In this document: in pieces, positions 1 through 10,247 of the stretch
Position numbering within the stretch: position 1 is the stretch's first letter
How the letters are laid out: every line of letters begins with the position of its first letter
From: an uncultured Pseudomonadota bacterium
GTDB lineage: Bacteria > Pseudomonadota > Gammaproteobacteria > Burkholderiales > Eutrophovitaceae
Length of the DNA stretch: 16,263 nt
Direction: 5' to 3'
NCBI GenBank assembly: GCA_937983055.1
Contig: CALJLA010000008.1
Location: 1 to 16,263, forward strand
The notes under the pieces: model-generated
Seen by the model: the letters and a program-made list of their open reading frames with translations, nothing else
Database searches by the model: none
Told to the model about the DNA's origin: nothing
Made by a program: the position numbers and the translations under genes

Positions 1-1
1 C

Positions 2-1375
2 GCCGCATTCATCGCGGGCACGCTGGTCGTCGCGCTGCTGCTGATCGCGCTGACCTGGCTGCTCGGCCGCGAGATCCGGGGCCGCGAGCGGCTCACCGAA
101 TCGCTGCGCAGGGAAGAATCGCTGCTGCGCCAGGTCGTCGAGAGCCTGCCGGTCGCGGTGTTCGTCGCCGACCGCGCCGGCCGCATCTTTCTCACCAACT
201 CGGCCACGCAGCGCATCTGGGGCGCGGACGAAGCGCTCAAGACCGGCGATTATTCCCGGTTTCGCGGGCGCTGGACGCGCACCGGCATTGCGCTGGAGCC
301 GGACGACTGGGCAATGGCGCGGGCGCTGTCGCGCGGCGAAAGCTCCAGCAACGAGATGATCGACATCGAGACCCTCGACGGCCAGCGCAAGACCATCCTC
401 AACTGGGCAGCGCCGATCCGGGACGCGAACGGCGAGGTGATCGGCGGCGTCGCCATCAACGAGGACATCACCCGGGAGCGCGCGCTGGCGGAATCGCTCG
501 GCGAGATCGAAGCGCGCTTCGAGGCGATGTTCGAGTACAGCATCGAGGCCACCCTGATCACCGCGCCGGACGGGCGGGTGCTCGCCGCCAACCGGGAAGC
601 CTGCCGGCTTCTTGGCTACAGCCGAGAGGCGCTGCTCGAACAGAACATCGGCGACATCCTGGCGCAGGACGATTCCCGCACCGCGGCGCTGTTCACCGAG
701 CGCGAGCGTATCGGCCATGCGCGCGGCGAAACCATCATCCTGCGCAGCGACGGCAGCCGGTTTCCCGGCGAGATCGCCAGCGCGCTCTACCGCGACCCGC
801 GCGGCGAGATCAAGGCCAGCGTGACGCTGCGCGACATCACCCGACGCAAGCAGGCGGAAGAGCGCATCGCCTACCTCGCCTTCAACGACGAGCTGACCGG
901 CCTGCCCAACCGCGCTGCCTTCGGCCGCTCGCTGGCGCACGCAATTGCCCGCAGCGAACGCCACCGCAGCCAATTCGCGCTGCTGATGGTGGATCTCGAC
1001 GGCTTCAAGAACGTGAACGACCGCTACGGCCACGAGGCCGGCGACCGCGTGCTGGTGCAGGTGGCGCGCCGGCTGCGCGCCAACGTGCGCGAAGCCGACA
1101 CCGTCGCCCGGCTGGGCGGCGACGAGTTCGTGCTGATGCTGGAGCAGCCGGGCGGCGAAACCGAGGTTCGGAACGTTGCCCGAAAGGTGCTCGCCGCCAC
1201 CAGCGCGGAAATCGCGGTCGGCAACCAGCATGTGTCGGTGACCGCCAGCGTCGGCATCGCACTGTATCCGCGCCACGGCAGCGACATCGATACGCTGATG
1301 CGCAATGTCGACGCCGCGATGTACCGGGCCAAGGAAAAGGGGCGCAACCGCGCGCAGCTCTACGGCGAGACCTAG
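2..1375 (+). CDS. Membrane-anchored PAS-PAS-GGDEF diguanylate cyclase, 5' end outside window
   Basis: The frame is open from the window's first complete codon, so the N terminus is missing; 457 residues are visible. They begin with a hydrophobic helix (about residues 1-22, ending LLGREIRGRE), followed by a short linker helix and two PAS domains (about 40-155 and 165-280, the second with the typical APDGRVLAANREACRLLGYS core). A GGDEF domain follows. The catalytic GGDEF is intact at bases 1115-1129, and the inhibitory I-site RxxD (READ, bases 1088-1099) lies exactly five residues before it. The protein should therefore make c-di-GMP from two GTP under product inhibition, in response to a signal sensed by the PAS domains or by a missing periplasmic part. 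The GTG at 158 lies inside the first PAS domain and is not a believable start. The specific signal cannot be told. Confidence 0.93.
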   Translation, partial: AAFIAGTLVVALLLIALTWLLGREIRGRERLTESLRREESLLRQVVESLPVAVFVADRAGRIFLTNSATQRIWGADEALKTGDYSRFRGRWTRTGIALEPDDWAMARALSRGESSSNEMIDIETLDGQRKTILNWAAPIRDANGEVIGGVAINEDITRERALAESLGEIEARFEAMFEYSIEATLITAPDGRVLAANREACRLLGYSREALLEQNIGDILAQDDSRTAALFTERERIGHARGETIILRSDGSRFPGEIASALYRDPRGEIKASVTLRDITRRKQAEERIAYLAFNDELTGLPNRAAFGRSLAHAIARSERHRSQFALLMVDLDGFKNVNDRYGHEAGDRVLVQVARRLRANVREADTVARLGGDEFVLMLEQPGGETEVRNVARKVLAATSAEIAVGNQHVSVTASVGIALYPRHGSDIDTLMRNVDAAMYRAKEKGRNRAQLYGET

Positions 1376-1391
1376 CAAGCGCCCGCAGGCC

Positions 1392-1397
1392 TATAAT
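1392..1397 (+). promoter_or_regulatory. Candidate -10 box for the crotonase-family gene
   Basis: A perfect TATAAT lies 17 bases after the diguanylate cyclase stop and about 50 bases before the next start codon, in otherwise very G+C-rich DNA. No convincing -35 box sits 16-18 bases upstream, so an activator may be needed or the match may be fortuitous. Confidence 0.4.
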
Positions 1398-1448
1398 AAA
1401 AGCCATCGTTCGGGCCGCCCGCGCGCGGCCAAGTCAGGAGAAATGCTC

Positions 1449-2258
<810 letters not shown>

Positions 2259-2285
2259 ACCGCCCCAGCAGCTTGCAGTCGAACC

Positions 2286-2315
2286 ATGGCCCCGTACGCG
2301 GGGCCATTGTTTTTT
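2286..2315 (+). terminator. Rho-independent terminator after the crotonase-family gene
   Basis: A perfect 9-base-pair stem ATGGCCCCG / CGGGGCCAT with a TACG loop is followed by TGTTTTTT. It starts 27 bases after the stop codon. It also argues against any start for the next gene upstream of 2316. Confidence 0.88.
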
Positions 2316-2332
2316 CCGTATCGCCGCGAAGA

Positions 2333-3022
2333 ATGACTCACCACAGAGGACACAGAGATCACGGAGAAAAAGGCGCGGCTATTCCGGAGCGTCGAAGGCT
2401 TCGGCCAGGCGCGTTCGCGGCATTATTCGGACGCGCGTTTAACGCTGTGGCCTCTGTGCTCTCTGTGTTGAGTGCCCTGGTCGCCCTGAGCACGGCGCTC
2501 GCTGCGACCACTGTGCAGGCCGACGAGGCGCTGTGGTCGAAACTGGCCGAAGGCGGGCGGGTGGTGATGATCCGCCACTCGCCGACGGTGCCGGGCGTCT
2601 ACGACCCGGAGGGCTGGACGCTGGACGACTGCGCCAGCCAGCGCCTGCTGTCGGAGGCCGGGCGCGAGCATGCGAAGCGGCTGGGCGAGGCCTTCCGTGC
2701 GCGCGGCATAGCGGTCGGCCGTGTACTGTCGTCGCGCTTCTGCCGCTGCATCGACACCGCCGCGCTCGCCTTCGGCAGCGTCGAGCCCTGGGAGATGCTG
2801 GACAACATCGGCTACGACGACGCACAGACGCGCGAGCGCAAGCGCCTCGCGGTGCGCGAAGCGATCAGCCGCTGGGGCGCGGCGGCCAACCTGGTGCTGG
2901 TGTCGCACGGCTTCAACACCACGGCGGCGACCGGCGTGTCGCTGGCGCAGGGCGAGATGGTGGTGCTGGAACCGCAGGGGGACGACGGCTTTCGCGTGCT
3001 GGGCACGCTGACCGTGCGCTGA
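2333..3022 (+). CDS. Secreted histidine phosphatase (phosphoglycerate mutase-like) family protein
   Basis: The mature part begins near residue 64 and carries the histidine phosphatase signature: RHS (Arg81-His82, the phosphate-accepting His) after a hydrophobic strand VVMI, Arg135 in LSSRFCRC, and the second His192 in LVLVSHGFN. The DDCASQRLLSEAGREHAKRLGEAFR segment is typical of a small proteobacterial branch of the family. Residues 36-63 form a hydrophobic signal peptide with a likely cut after VQA, so the enzyme should act in the periplasm on an unknown phosphoester. I used the ATG at 2333, giving 229 residues; it leaves an unusually long, basic 35-residue stretch before the hydrophobic core. 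GTG at 2447 is inside the core and looks too late. The ribosome binding site is weak (GAAG). The N-terminal coding sequence comes from an inverted-repeat element described separately. Confidence 0.8.
   Translation: MTHHRGHRDHGEKGAAIPERRRLRPGAFAALFGRAFNAVASVLSVLSALVALSTALAATTVQADEALWSKLAEGGRVVMIRHSPTVPGVYDPEGWTLDDCASQRLLSEAGREHAKRLGEAFRARGIAVGRVLSSRFCRCIDTAALAFGSVEPWEMLDNIGYDDAQTRERKRLAVREAISRWGAAANLVLVSHGFNTTAATGVSLAQGEMVVLEPQGDDGFRVLGTLTVR
2336..2473. repeat. Imperfect inverted repeat of the 'CACAGAG' type
   Basis: The left arm (2336-2365, ACTCACCACAGAGGACACAG onward) and the reverse complement of the right arm (2442-2473, ACTCAACACAGAGAGCACAG onward) agree at roughly 80% of positions. About 75 bases lie between them. 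Arms with tandem CACAGAG units are, to my knowledge, dispersed in many environmental bacterial genomes, often near GxxExxY-family genes; no such gene is present here. Mobility or a hairpin role is inferred. The element lies across the 5' end of the histidine phosphatase gene. Confidence 0.65.
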
Positions 3023-3026
3023 CGGC

Positions 3027-3560
3027 TCAGCCCTGCCGGCGGTGGCGTTGCCAGGCCTTGAAGTAGAGCGCGGCGGACACCAGCACGGTCACGAATGCCG
3101 CCACGTAAACCACATCGAGCAGCAGCGGCGCATCGATGACGCCGGCGGCCTGCGCCAAGGTAACGATGATGGCGCCGAAGGCCAGCGCAGCGTGCAGCTT
3201 GCCCATGCGGTTGGGCGGCAGCCACTCTTCCTGCAGTCGCGGATCGGTCAGCCCCACCGCCAGCATCAGCGCGTCGCGCGCGATCAACGGTACCGCCAGC
3301 CACAGGGGCAGCAGCGCGTGCCAGGCGAGCACGAACGCGGCGGAAATGACGATCATCTTGTCGGCCACCGGGTCGAGCAGCGCGCCGATGCGCGAGGTGA
3401 CCTTGAAACGCCGCGCCAGAAACCCGTCGACGCCATCCGAGATCGCCGCCGCAAGATAGACGGCGAGGCCCAGGCCATAGGCGCGCTCGGCCAGCAGCAC
3501 CGAAATGAACGGCACCATCAGCAGCCGCAGCAGGGTAATCAGGTTGGGCAGATGCTTCAT
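3027..3560 (-). CDS. CDP-alcohol phosphatidyltransferase family protein (PgsA-like)
   Basis: A 177-residue integral membrane protein with the full family signature D-x2-DG-x2-AR-x8-G-x3-D-x3-D: Asp42, Asp45-Gly46, Ala49-Arg50, Gly59, Asp63 and Asp67. Hydrophobic segments at about 8-24, 29-41, 68-95, 125-142 and 145-168 fit the six-helix fold. The family swaps CMP of a CDP-diacylglycerol for an alcohol in the inner membrane. Size and the opening MKHLPNLITLLRLLMVPF resemble phosphatidylglycerophosphate synthase, but the alcohol acceptor cannot be read from sequence, and the canonical pgsA may lie elsewhere. It converges on the histidine phosphatase gene with only 4 bases between stops. No strong ribosome binding site precedes the ATG. 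The 153 bases upstream hold no gene that I can see. Confidence 0.9.
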   Translation of the reverse strand: MKHLPNLITLLRLLMVPFISVLLAERAYGLGLAVYLAAAISDGVDGFLARRFKVTSRIGALLDPVADKMIVISAAFVLAWHALLPLWLAVPLIARDALMLAVGLTDPRLQEEWLPPNRMGKLHAALAFGAIIVTLAQAAGVIDAPLLLDVVYVAAFVTVLVSAALYFKAWQRHRRQG

Positions 3561-3713
3561 GCCGTTGGCAAGGCGCGCGCCGGCACGGCCAGCGGCGCGA
3601 ACGCGGCGAGTAGTCCGGCAACAGGCAATCGTGCAGGCGTCATTCGCGTGTTTCCAGCCCTTCGCACGCCGCCAAGTTAGTCGAAGCCTGCAGAAGGTTC
3701 AACCTGCGGCGCA

Positions 3714-5975
3714 CTAGTCGCGATCCCCGGCGAACCCGGCCACGCCGCGCCCGTTGGCGCCGGCCCTGAGCCGCAGCCGCGACTCGCCGTTGGCGAGCCC
3801 GCTCGAATACCGATCGTCGCCGCGTTCGTCGAGCAGCACGCCGAGGCTGTGAACGGGATCGTCCGCGCGGAAATGATAGACGTTGTCGCCGGCGGCGCCC
3901 TGCGCCACCGGATGCGCGGAAATGTAGACATCGTCGCCAAGGGCATCGTGCAGCGCCGCGCGCGCCTGCTGGGCAGCGGCGCCCTGGCCCAGCTGCGCCG
4001 CGCGATAGTGATCGTCGCCGCCGGCGTCGAACAGCAGCGCGATCGCCTGGTCCCAGGCGGCGCCCTGCCCGGCCGCGGTCATCGCCCAGTAGACATCGTC
4101 GCCTGCAAGATCGCTGAGCATCCCGAAGGCCTGATGCGCGGCGAAGCCCTGGGCATAACGATTGCCGTAATAGAGATCGTTGCCGGCGGCGTCGTGCAGG
4201 AAGCCCGCGCCCCAGTAGTAGCCGCCGCCCTGGCTGAATTCGCCGCCTTCGTAGCGGTCGTCGCCGCCGAGATCGATCAGCGCGCCGATGCCGCCGGTGT
4301 CGTACGGGCGGATGCCGACGCCCACACCCTGGCTGAAACCCATGAACACCGCCGGCGTGCCGTACGCCGAGGGCACCGGCCCGTTGGCGCGATACAGATC
4401 GCCGCCCCCGGCATCGAGCAGCACGCCGAGGCCGCGCGGCCCGCCGACGCCCTGGCTGAAGGACTGCGACAGGTAGCTATCGTCGCCGCCGCCGTCGACC
4501 AGCACGCCGGCGCCGTACAGGCCGGCGCCGGCCGACCAGGCCGCGCAGACGTAGCGGTCATTGCCCGCCTCGTCGATCAGCAGCCCGACACCGAACACCC
4601 CGGCGCCGCAGCCGCCGAGCGCGCTCTCGTAGCGGTCGTCGCCACGGCGATCGATCAGCAGCGCGACGCCGAGCCAGCCGGCGCCGGGTCCGCCGCGCAC
4701 GGCAAGGTAGCGGTCGTTGCCGCCGCGATCGATCACCACCTGCGCCGCCGGCGCCAGCCCGCTCCATCGGTATTCGTCGTCGCCGCCGATGTCGATCACC
4801 GCAAGCAGGCGGTCCATGTCGTAGCGATTGGGGCCCGACCCGCCGATCACGACGAAGCCGCCTTCGACTTCGGCGTAGTCGAGAATCTCGCCCTGCACAT
4901 GCGGGGCAAGCGATGCCGGCGGCGCAACCGGCGCGCCGGCGGCGCGCGGCAGGCGCTGCGCGGCGGCGAGTTGCGCGTCGAACACCGCCAGCAGCGCGCC
5001 GAGATCGAGCCGCATGCTCTCGCGCATCGCGCGGATGCCGCGCTCGACCCCGGGCTGGTTGAGCAGCGTGCGGTCGCGCGCGGTGCGCGACGCCAGGTAA
5101 TGCAGATCTGCCGCCGCCTGGCCGCGGTCGATGCCGGCCGCAAGAAAGATTGCGCGCACGCGACGGTTTGCGTCGGCCACCGCGTCGGCGAAGCCGGCCA
5201 GCGTCGGCGGCTGCACGCGTTGTTCGTCGCGCGATTCGGGACAGGCCACCGCGAGCGCGTCGCAGATCGCCTGAGCGAGCCGCGCGGGCTGCCGGCTGAC
5301 CGCCCACACGTCCTCCGCAAGCGCGTGCCGCCAGGCCTGCATCGCGCCCGGACGCAGCAGCGCCTCGCGCACCCGCGGCAGCTTGTGAAAGCCGCGGTCG
5401 TCGCGCGCCAGTTGGGCGAACATGCGCTCGAGCCGCTCGTCGACCGGCAGCAGGTCCGGCGCGGCCGAGAGCGCCTGCGCGAGCGCGGGGTCGGGCCACG
5501 GCGGCGCCTGTTCCAGCCCGGTGTGCGCGAACGGCACCGCGGCCGCATACGCGATCGGCCCCTGCCACTGTTCGCGCGTGCCGACCGTCAGCTCGATCCG
5601 GACTGCCTCGCCGTCGCGCAGAACGTCGAGCAAAAGGCGCTGCCCCGGCACGGCATCGGCCAGCAGCGCGCGCACCGACTCCGCGTCCAGGCCAATGCCA
5701 TCCACCGCCACGATGCGGTCGCCCTTGCGCAGCCCCGCCGATGCCGCCGGCCCGGCCACCGTGCCGAGTACCAGCGCGCGGCGGCCGTCCGATGTTCCGA
5801 GTCCGAGACCCAGGAATGGCGCGACCGGCTCGCCCGCCGCCGCGACCTCTGTCGCTGCCGGAGGCCCCGGGGGCGAGTGGCGGGCGATGCCCGCGCAGGC
5901 GCCGAGCACGGGCGTCAACGCGAGCGCGCAAAGGAAGGCGCGCGCGCGCGCGTTCCAGCATGCGTCGGCGTGCAC
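3714..5975 (-). CDS. PDZ-domain lipoprotein with GDDxY tandem repeats, function unknown
   Basis: Counting from the GTG at 5975 (753 residues), the protein starts with a lipoprotein signal: a hydrophobic run ending LGAC puts the lipidated Cys at 27. It should thus be anchored in the envelope. Residues 53-132 form a PDZ domain (FLGLGLG; AGLRKGDRIVAVDG), which usually binds peptide tails. Residues about 140-365 are mostly helical and match nothing I know. Residues 397-723 hold about 12 copies of a repeat built around D-x-x-G-[DN]-D-x-Y with a 26-28-residue period, many followed by a QG pair (FSQG, YAQG, LGQG). The motif recalls calcium-binding acidic turns but is not the RTX nonapeptide. An in-frame TTG at 5987 is an alternative start overlapping the upstream gene; neither has a clear ribosome binding site, so translational coupling is likely. 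It is the last gene of a likely three-gene operon. Confidence 0.82.
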   Translation of the reverse strand: MHADACWNARARAFLCALALTPVLGACAGIARHSPPGPPAATEVAAAGEPVAPFLGLGLGTSDGRRALVLGTVAGPAASAGLRKGDRIVAVDGIGLDAESVRALLADAVPGQRLLLDVLRDGEAVRIELTVGTREQWQGPIAYAAAVPFAHTGLEQAPPWPDPALAQALSAAPDLLPVDERLERMFAQLARDDRGFHKLPRVREALLRPGAMQAWRHALAEDVWAVSRQPARLAQAICDALAVACPESRDEQRVQPPTLAGFADAVADANRRVRAIFLAAGIDRGQAAADLHYLASRTARDRTLLNQPGVERGIRAMRESMRLDLGALLAVFDAQLAAAQRLPRAAGAPVAPPASLAPHVQGEILDYAEVEGGFVVIGGSGPNRYDMDRLLAVIDIGGDDEYRWSGLAPAAQVVIDRGGNDRYLAVRGGPGAGWLGVALLIDRRGDDRYESALGGCGAGVFGVGLLIDEAGNDRYVCAAWSAGAGLYGAGVLVDGGGDDSYLSQSFSQGVGGPRGLGVLLDAGGGDLYRANGPVPSAYGTPAVFMGFSQGVGVGIRPYDTGGIGALIDLGGDDRYEGGEFSQGGGYYWGAGFLHDAAGNDLYYGNRYAQGFAAHQAFGMLSDLAGDDVYWAMTAAGQGAAWDQAIALLFDAGGDDHYRAAQLGQGAAAQQARAALHDALGDDVYISAHPVAQGAAGDNVYHFRADDPVHSLGVLLDERGDDRYSSGLANGESRLRLRAGANGRGVAGFAGDRD
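3807..4787 (-). repeat. Coding tandem repeats (GDDxY units, period about 80 bases)
   Basis: On the plus strand this appears as recurring TAGCGGTCGTCGCCGCC-like blocks. The conserved tyrosines fall at intervals of 21, 26, 26, 26, 27, 47, 27, 27, 28, 27 and 39 residues; the long gaps contain degenerate or interrupted units (for example GDNVYHF). Units differ in DNA sequence, so the array is old rather than freshly amplified. Confidence 0.8.
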
Positions 5976-5979
5976 TGTG

Positions 5980-6789
5980 TCAGGCAACCGAGATGTACTT
6001 GATGTTCACGTTTTTCAGGTCCGCGAATTTCATCACGAAGTAGTCGCCGTCGATCGGATAGTAACGGTCGTCGATGACGGCGGCTTCGTCCGGTGCCTCG
6101 CGGTCGGCGGCAAGCTCCCGGCGAAACACGTTGGACAGCCAGATGGAATCGAGCTTGCCGTCGCGGTCGTACCAGTAGCCTTCGAGGATGCCGGTGTACA
6201 GAAAAGCCTTGCCGCCAATTTCCATCACGCCGGAAATCCAGGTGCCGGACAGCGCCTCGGTGGTCATCTCGCCCTGCGCGCCGACGCGGTCGATGTCTTC
6301 GTCCTCGCGCGCGAAGTCGAGCACCTTGCCGGAGAAGAGATAAAACCAGCGGTCGGTGAAGCGCAGGATCGGATAGCGCGCGTCCAGCGACCGGGCGATC
6401 ACCCACCTGCGGAAGCCGTCGCCCAGCGCGATCGCGGCCGCATAGAGCGTGACGAAATAGAAGAACACCAGATAGGGCGCACCGGTCACCGAGGCGACGG
6501 CGCGGCGGTACTGGTCGACATCGTCGTAACGGCCGATCATCAGGAACATGACCGACGCCAGATCGACCCTGAGCCCCCAGAGCTGGGCCGCGAACGCATT
6601 GGACACCGGCACCCACACCGCGTGCAGCGCGCCGGCGACCACCAGCGCGAGCGCGGTGCGCGAGGTGACCGACGGGGTAATGACCGGCAGCTCGGCGTAG
6701 CCGGCCTGGCCGCGGAAATACACATACACCGCGATCGCTCCCGGCAGATACAGCAGGAGCAGCAGCAGGGCCTGGAAGGCGAGATTCAC
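5980..6789 (-). CDS. Membrane protein of unknown function, N-terminal helices plus soluble domain
   Basis: A 269-residue protein with hydrophobic helices at about 4-25, 45-67 and 106-124, followed by a soluble, acidic C-terminal domain rich in aromatic and beta-like stretches (FLYTGILEGYWYDRDGKLD; YYPIDGDYFVMKF). The N terminus (LLYLPGAIAVYVYF, then a GRG-like basic turn) reminds me of DUF6338-type proteins, but that is from memory and weak. The start is GTG at 6789, preceded by a modest CAGGGG site. It lies 19 bases after the 62-residue gene, and its stop touches or overlaps the start of the PDZ lipoprotein, so the two are probably co-translated and may work together at the envelope. No catalytic motif is recognised. 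Confidence 0.78.
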   Translation of the reverse strand: MNLAFQALLLLLLYLPGAIAVYVYFRGQAGYAELPVITPSVTSRTALALVVAGALHAVWVPVSNAFAAQLWGLRVDLASVMFLMIGRYDDVDQYRRAVASVTGAPYLVFFYFVTLYAAAIALGDGFRRWVIARSLDARYPILRFTDRWFYLFSGKVLDFAREDEDIDRVGAQGEMTTEALSGTWISGVMEIGGKAFLYTGILEGYWYDRDGKLDSIWLSNVFRRELAADREAPDEAAVIDDRYYPIDGDYFVMKFADLKNVNIKYISVA

Positions 6790-6808
6790 TGCGCCCGCCC
6801 CTGGGGCG

Positions 6809-6997
6809 TCAGGCGTTGTCTTTCAGCAGGGAATGCGCGCCAAGCACCCTGACCTGGTAGGACTTGCCGCCGGATTCGATGGTCTGCACCTGCGGCTTGT
6901 CCGACACCGGCGTGCGCGCGACAACCTGCATCAGGCGGGTCTTGGCCTGCGGATCGGCCAGCAGCACGCGCAGCTTTCTGGAGACTTTGGCCTTCAT
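6809..6997 (-). CDS. Small basic conserved-looking protein, 62 residues, function unknown
   Basis: It begins MKAKVSRKLRVLLADPQAKT and ends HSLLKDNA. It is rich in Lys, Arg, Val and Leu, with no hydrophobic membrane segment and no cysteines. A strong ribosome binding site GGGAGG ends 4 bases before the ATG, and a candidate promoter lies just upstream, so translation is well supported although the product is not recognised. The pattern of an N-terminal amphipathic basic helix followed by beta-like stretches (VQTIESGGKSYQVRVLG) would fit a small nucleic-acid- or protein-binding factor, but that is speculation. It stands between htpG and the membrane protein gene and probably leads the operon ending in the PDZ lipoprotein. 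Confidence 0.72.
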   Translation of the reverse strand: MKAKVSRKLRVLLADPQAKTRLMQVVARTPVSDKPQVQTIESGGKSYQVRVLGAHSLLKDNA

Positions 6998-7019
6998 CGC
7001 ACCTCCCGTGATGCAACCC

Positions 7020-7047
7020 ACTATAGCCGGGTTGCCCTGCGCTGCAA
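7020..7047 (-). promoter_or_regulatory. Candidate promoter for the small-protein/membrane/lipoprotein operon
   Basis: Read on the minus strand, TTGCAG (7042-7047), a 16-base spacer and TATAGT (7020-7025) precede the small gene by 22 bases. The -10 is good and the -35 weak. It would allow expression independent of htpG, whose stop is 68 bases upstream of this start codon. Confidence 0.35.
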
Positions 7048-7065
7048 ACCGCCGCCGCGCTGCGC

Positions 7066-9006
<1,941 letters not shown>

Positions 9007-9038
9007 GGCAGTTTTCCTGTTCTCGTTCCGACTCTGTG

Positions 9039-9067
9039 AGGTAGGGTCGATGACGCAGGGTTTCAAC
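9039..9067 (-). promoter_or_regulatory. Candidate sigma-32 (RpoH) heat-shock promoter of htpG
   Basis: On the minus strand, GTTGAAA (9061-9067), a 14-base spacer and CCCTACCT (9039-9046) closely match the RpoH consensus CTTGAAA / CCCCATNT with correct spacing. Transcription would begin about 25 bases upstream of the htpG ATG. htpG is RpoH-controlled in enterobacteria and many other proteobacteria. Confidence 0.55.
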
Positions 9068-9146
9068 CCCCCGCGCCGGAACTTGGCAGGCGCCACGGGG
9101 TCACTCCCGCGTCGCGCCCCCCGCATTGCCACAGGAGCCCGTTCCG

Positions 9147-10247
9147 ATGTCCAACCGATTTGTCGCCGGCCTCGCGCTCACCCTGCTGGCCGCGCCGCTG
9201 GCCGCCGCCGATCTGCCGCTCAACCTGATCAAGCTGCCGCCGGGTTTCTCCATCGGCGTGTATGCCGACGGCGTTACCAATGCGCGCTCGCTGGCGCTGG
9301 GGGACAAGGGCACGGTCTTCGTGGGCACCCGCTCGGAGGGCGATGTCTACGCCCTGGTCGACGAGGATCGCGACGGCCGGGCGGAGCGCAAGTACACCAT
9401 CGCCACCGGCCTCAATTCGCCCAACGGCGTGGCCTTTCGCGACGGCGCGCTGTATGTGGCGGAGATCAGCCGCATCCTGCGCTACGACGACATCGAGGCG
9501 CAGCTCAGGAACCCGCCGAAGCCTGTCGTAGTAAGCGACCGCTTCCCTGACGATCGGCATCACGGCTGGAAATTCATTGCCTTCGGCCCCGACGGCAAGC
9601 TTTACGTTCCGGTCGGCGCGCCGTGCAACATCTGCGAGCCGGACCCGGATCGCTACGCGGTGATCATGCGCATGAACGCGGACGGCAGCGGCCTGGAAAC
9701 TTACGCCCGCGGAGTGCGCAACACGGTGGGCTTCGACTGGCACACGCAGTCCGGGCATCTGTGGTTCAACGACCATGGCCGCGACTGGATGGGCGACGAG
9801 ATGCCATCCGACGAACTGAACCGCGCCACCAAGGCCGGGATGCACTTCGGCTACCCGTACTGCCACCAGGGCGACGCGCCCGACCCGGAGTACGGCCACT
9901 TGCGCAAGTGCTCGGAGTTCACGCCGCCGGTACTCAAGCAAGGCGGACATGTGGCGCCCGACGGGCTGCGCTTCTACACCGGCACCCAGTTCCCGCAGCA
10001 GTACCGCAACGACATCTTCATCGCCCAGCACGGTTCCTGGAATCGCAGCACGAAGTCGGGCTACCGGGTGATGCGGGTAAGCCTCAAGGACGGCAAGGCC
10101 GCCGCCTACGAGGTGTTCGCCGAGGGCTGGAAACAGGGCGGGCGCGCCTGGGGTCGCCCGGTGGACCTGCTGGTGATGCGGGACGGGGCGCTGCTGATTT
10201 CCGACGACCAGGCAGACGTCGTGTACCGCGTTACGTACTCGCAGTAG
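9147..10247 (+). CDS. PQQ-dependent sugar dehydrogenase (soluble glucose/sorbosone dehydrogenase family)
   Basis: A 366-residue exported protein whose signal peptide (MSNRFVAGLALTLLAAPLAA) is likely cut near Ala21. The mature chain is a six-bladed beta-propeller of the GSDH/sorbosone type: it opens LPPGFSIGVYADGV, then GTRSEGDVYAL, DDRHHGWKFIAFGPDGKLYVPVG, ARGVRNTVGFDWH, HGRDWMGDEMPSDELN and HGSWNRS, the usual cofactor- and calcium-site regions. Cys pairs in PCNIC and in CHQGD...KCSEF may form disulfides. Such enzymes oxidise sugars or related alcohols in the periplasm with PQQ, but many family members have unproven substrates. The ATG at 9147 has AGGAG (9133-9137) 9 bases before it. The gene is divergent from htpG and overlaps the end of the opposing aas-like gene by 17 bases. 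Confidence 0.92.
   Translation: MSNRFVAGLALTLLAAPLAAADLPLNLIKLPPGFSIGVYADGVTNARSLALGDKGTVFVGTRSEGDVYALVDEDRDGRAERKYTIATGLNSPNGVAFRDGALYVAEISRILRYDDIEAQLRNPPKPVVVSDRFPDDRHHGWKFIAFGPDGKLYVPVGAPCNICEPDPDRYAVIMRMNADGSGLETYARGVRNTVGFDWHTQSGHLWFNDHGRDWMGDEMPSDELNRATKAGMHFGYPYCHQGDAPDPEYGHLRKCSEFTPPVLKQGGHVAPDGLRFYTGTQFPQQYRNDIFIAQHGSWNRSTKSGYRVMRVSLKDGKAAAYEVFAEGWKQGGRAWGRPVDLLVMRDGALLISDDQADVVYRVTYSQ

Noticed and set aside
3674..3716. Small hairpin with AGGTT/AACCT arms after the PDZ lipoprotein gene
   Set aside because: The stem is short and no T-run follows in the direction of transcription, so a terminator call is not supported.
3807..4787. Recurring short blocks suggestive of a CRISPR array
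   Set aside because: The repeats are degenerate, have no unique spacers of constant length, and stay in frame as protein repeats.
3807..4787. RTX hemolysin-type calcium repeats
   Set aside because: The period is 26-28 residues with GDDxY cores, not the GGxGxDxUx nonapeptide, and no type I secretion tail is seen.
3849..6002. Long open frame of 717 codons on the plus strand opposite the PDZ lipoprotein
   Set aside because: It is the mirror of a biased high-G+C reading frame, rich in Arg/Ala/His and low-complexity repeats, with no recognisable domain; the minus-strand gene has a lipobox and PDZ domain.
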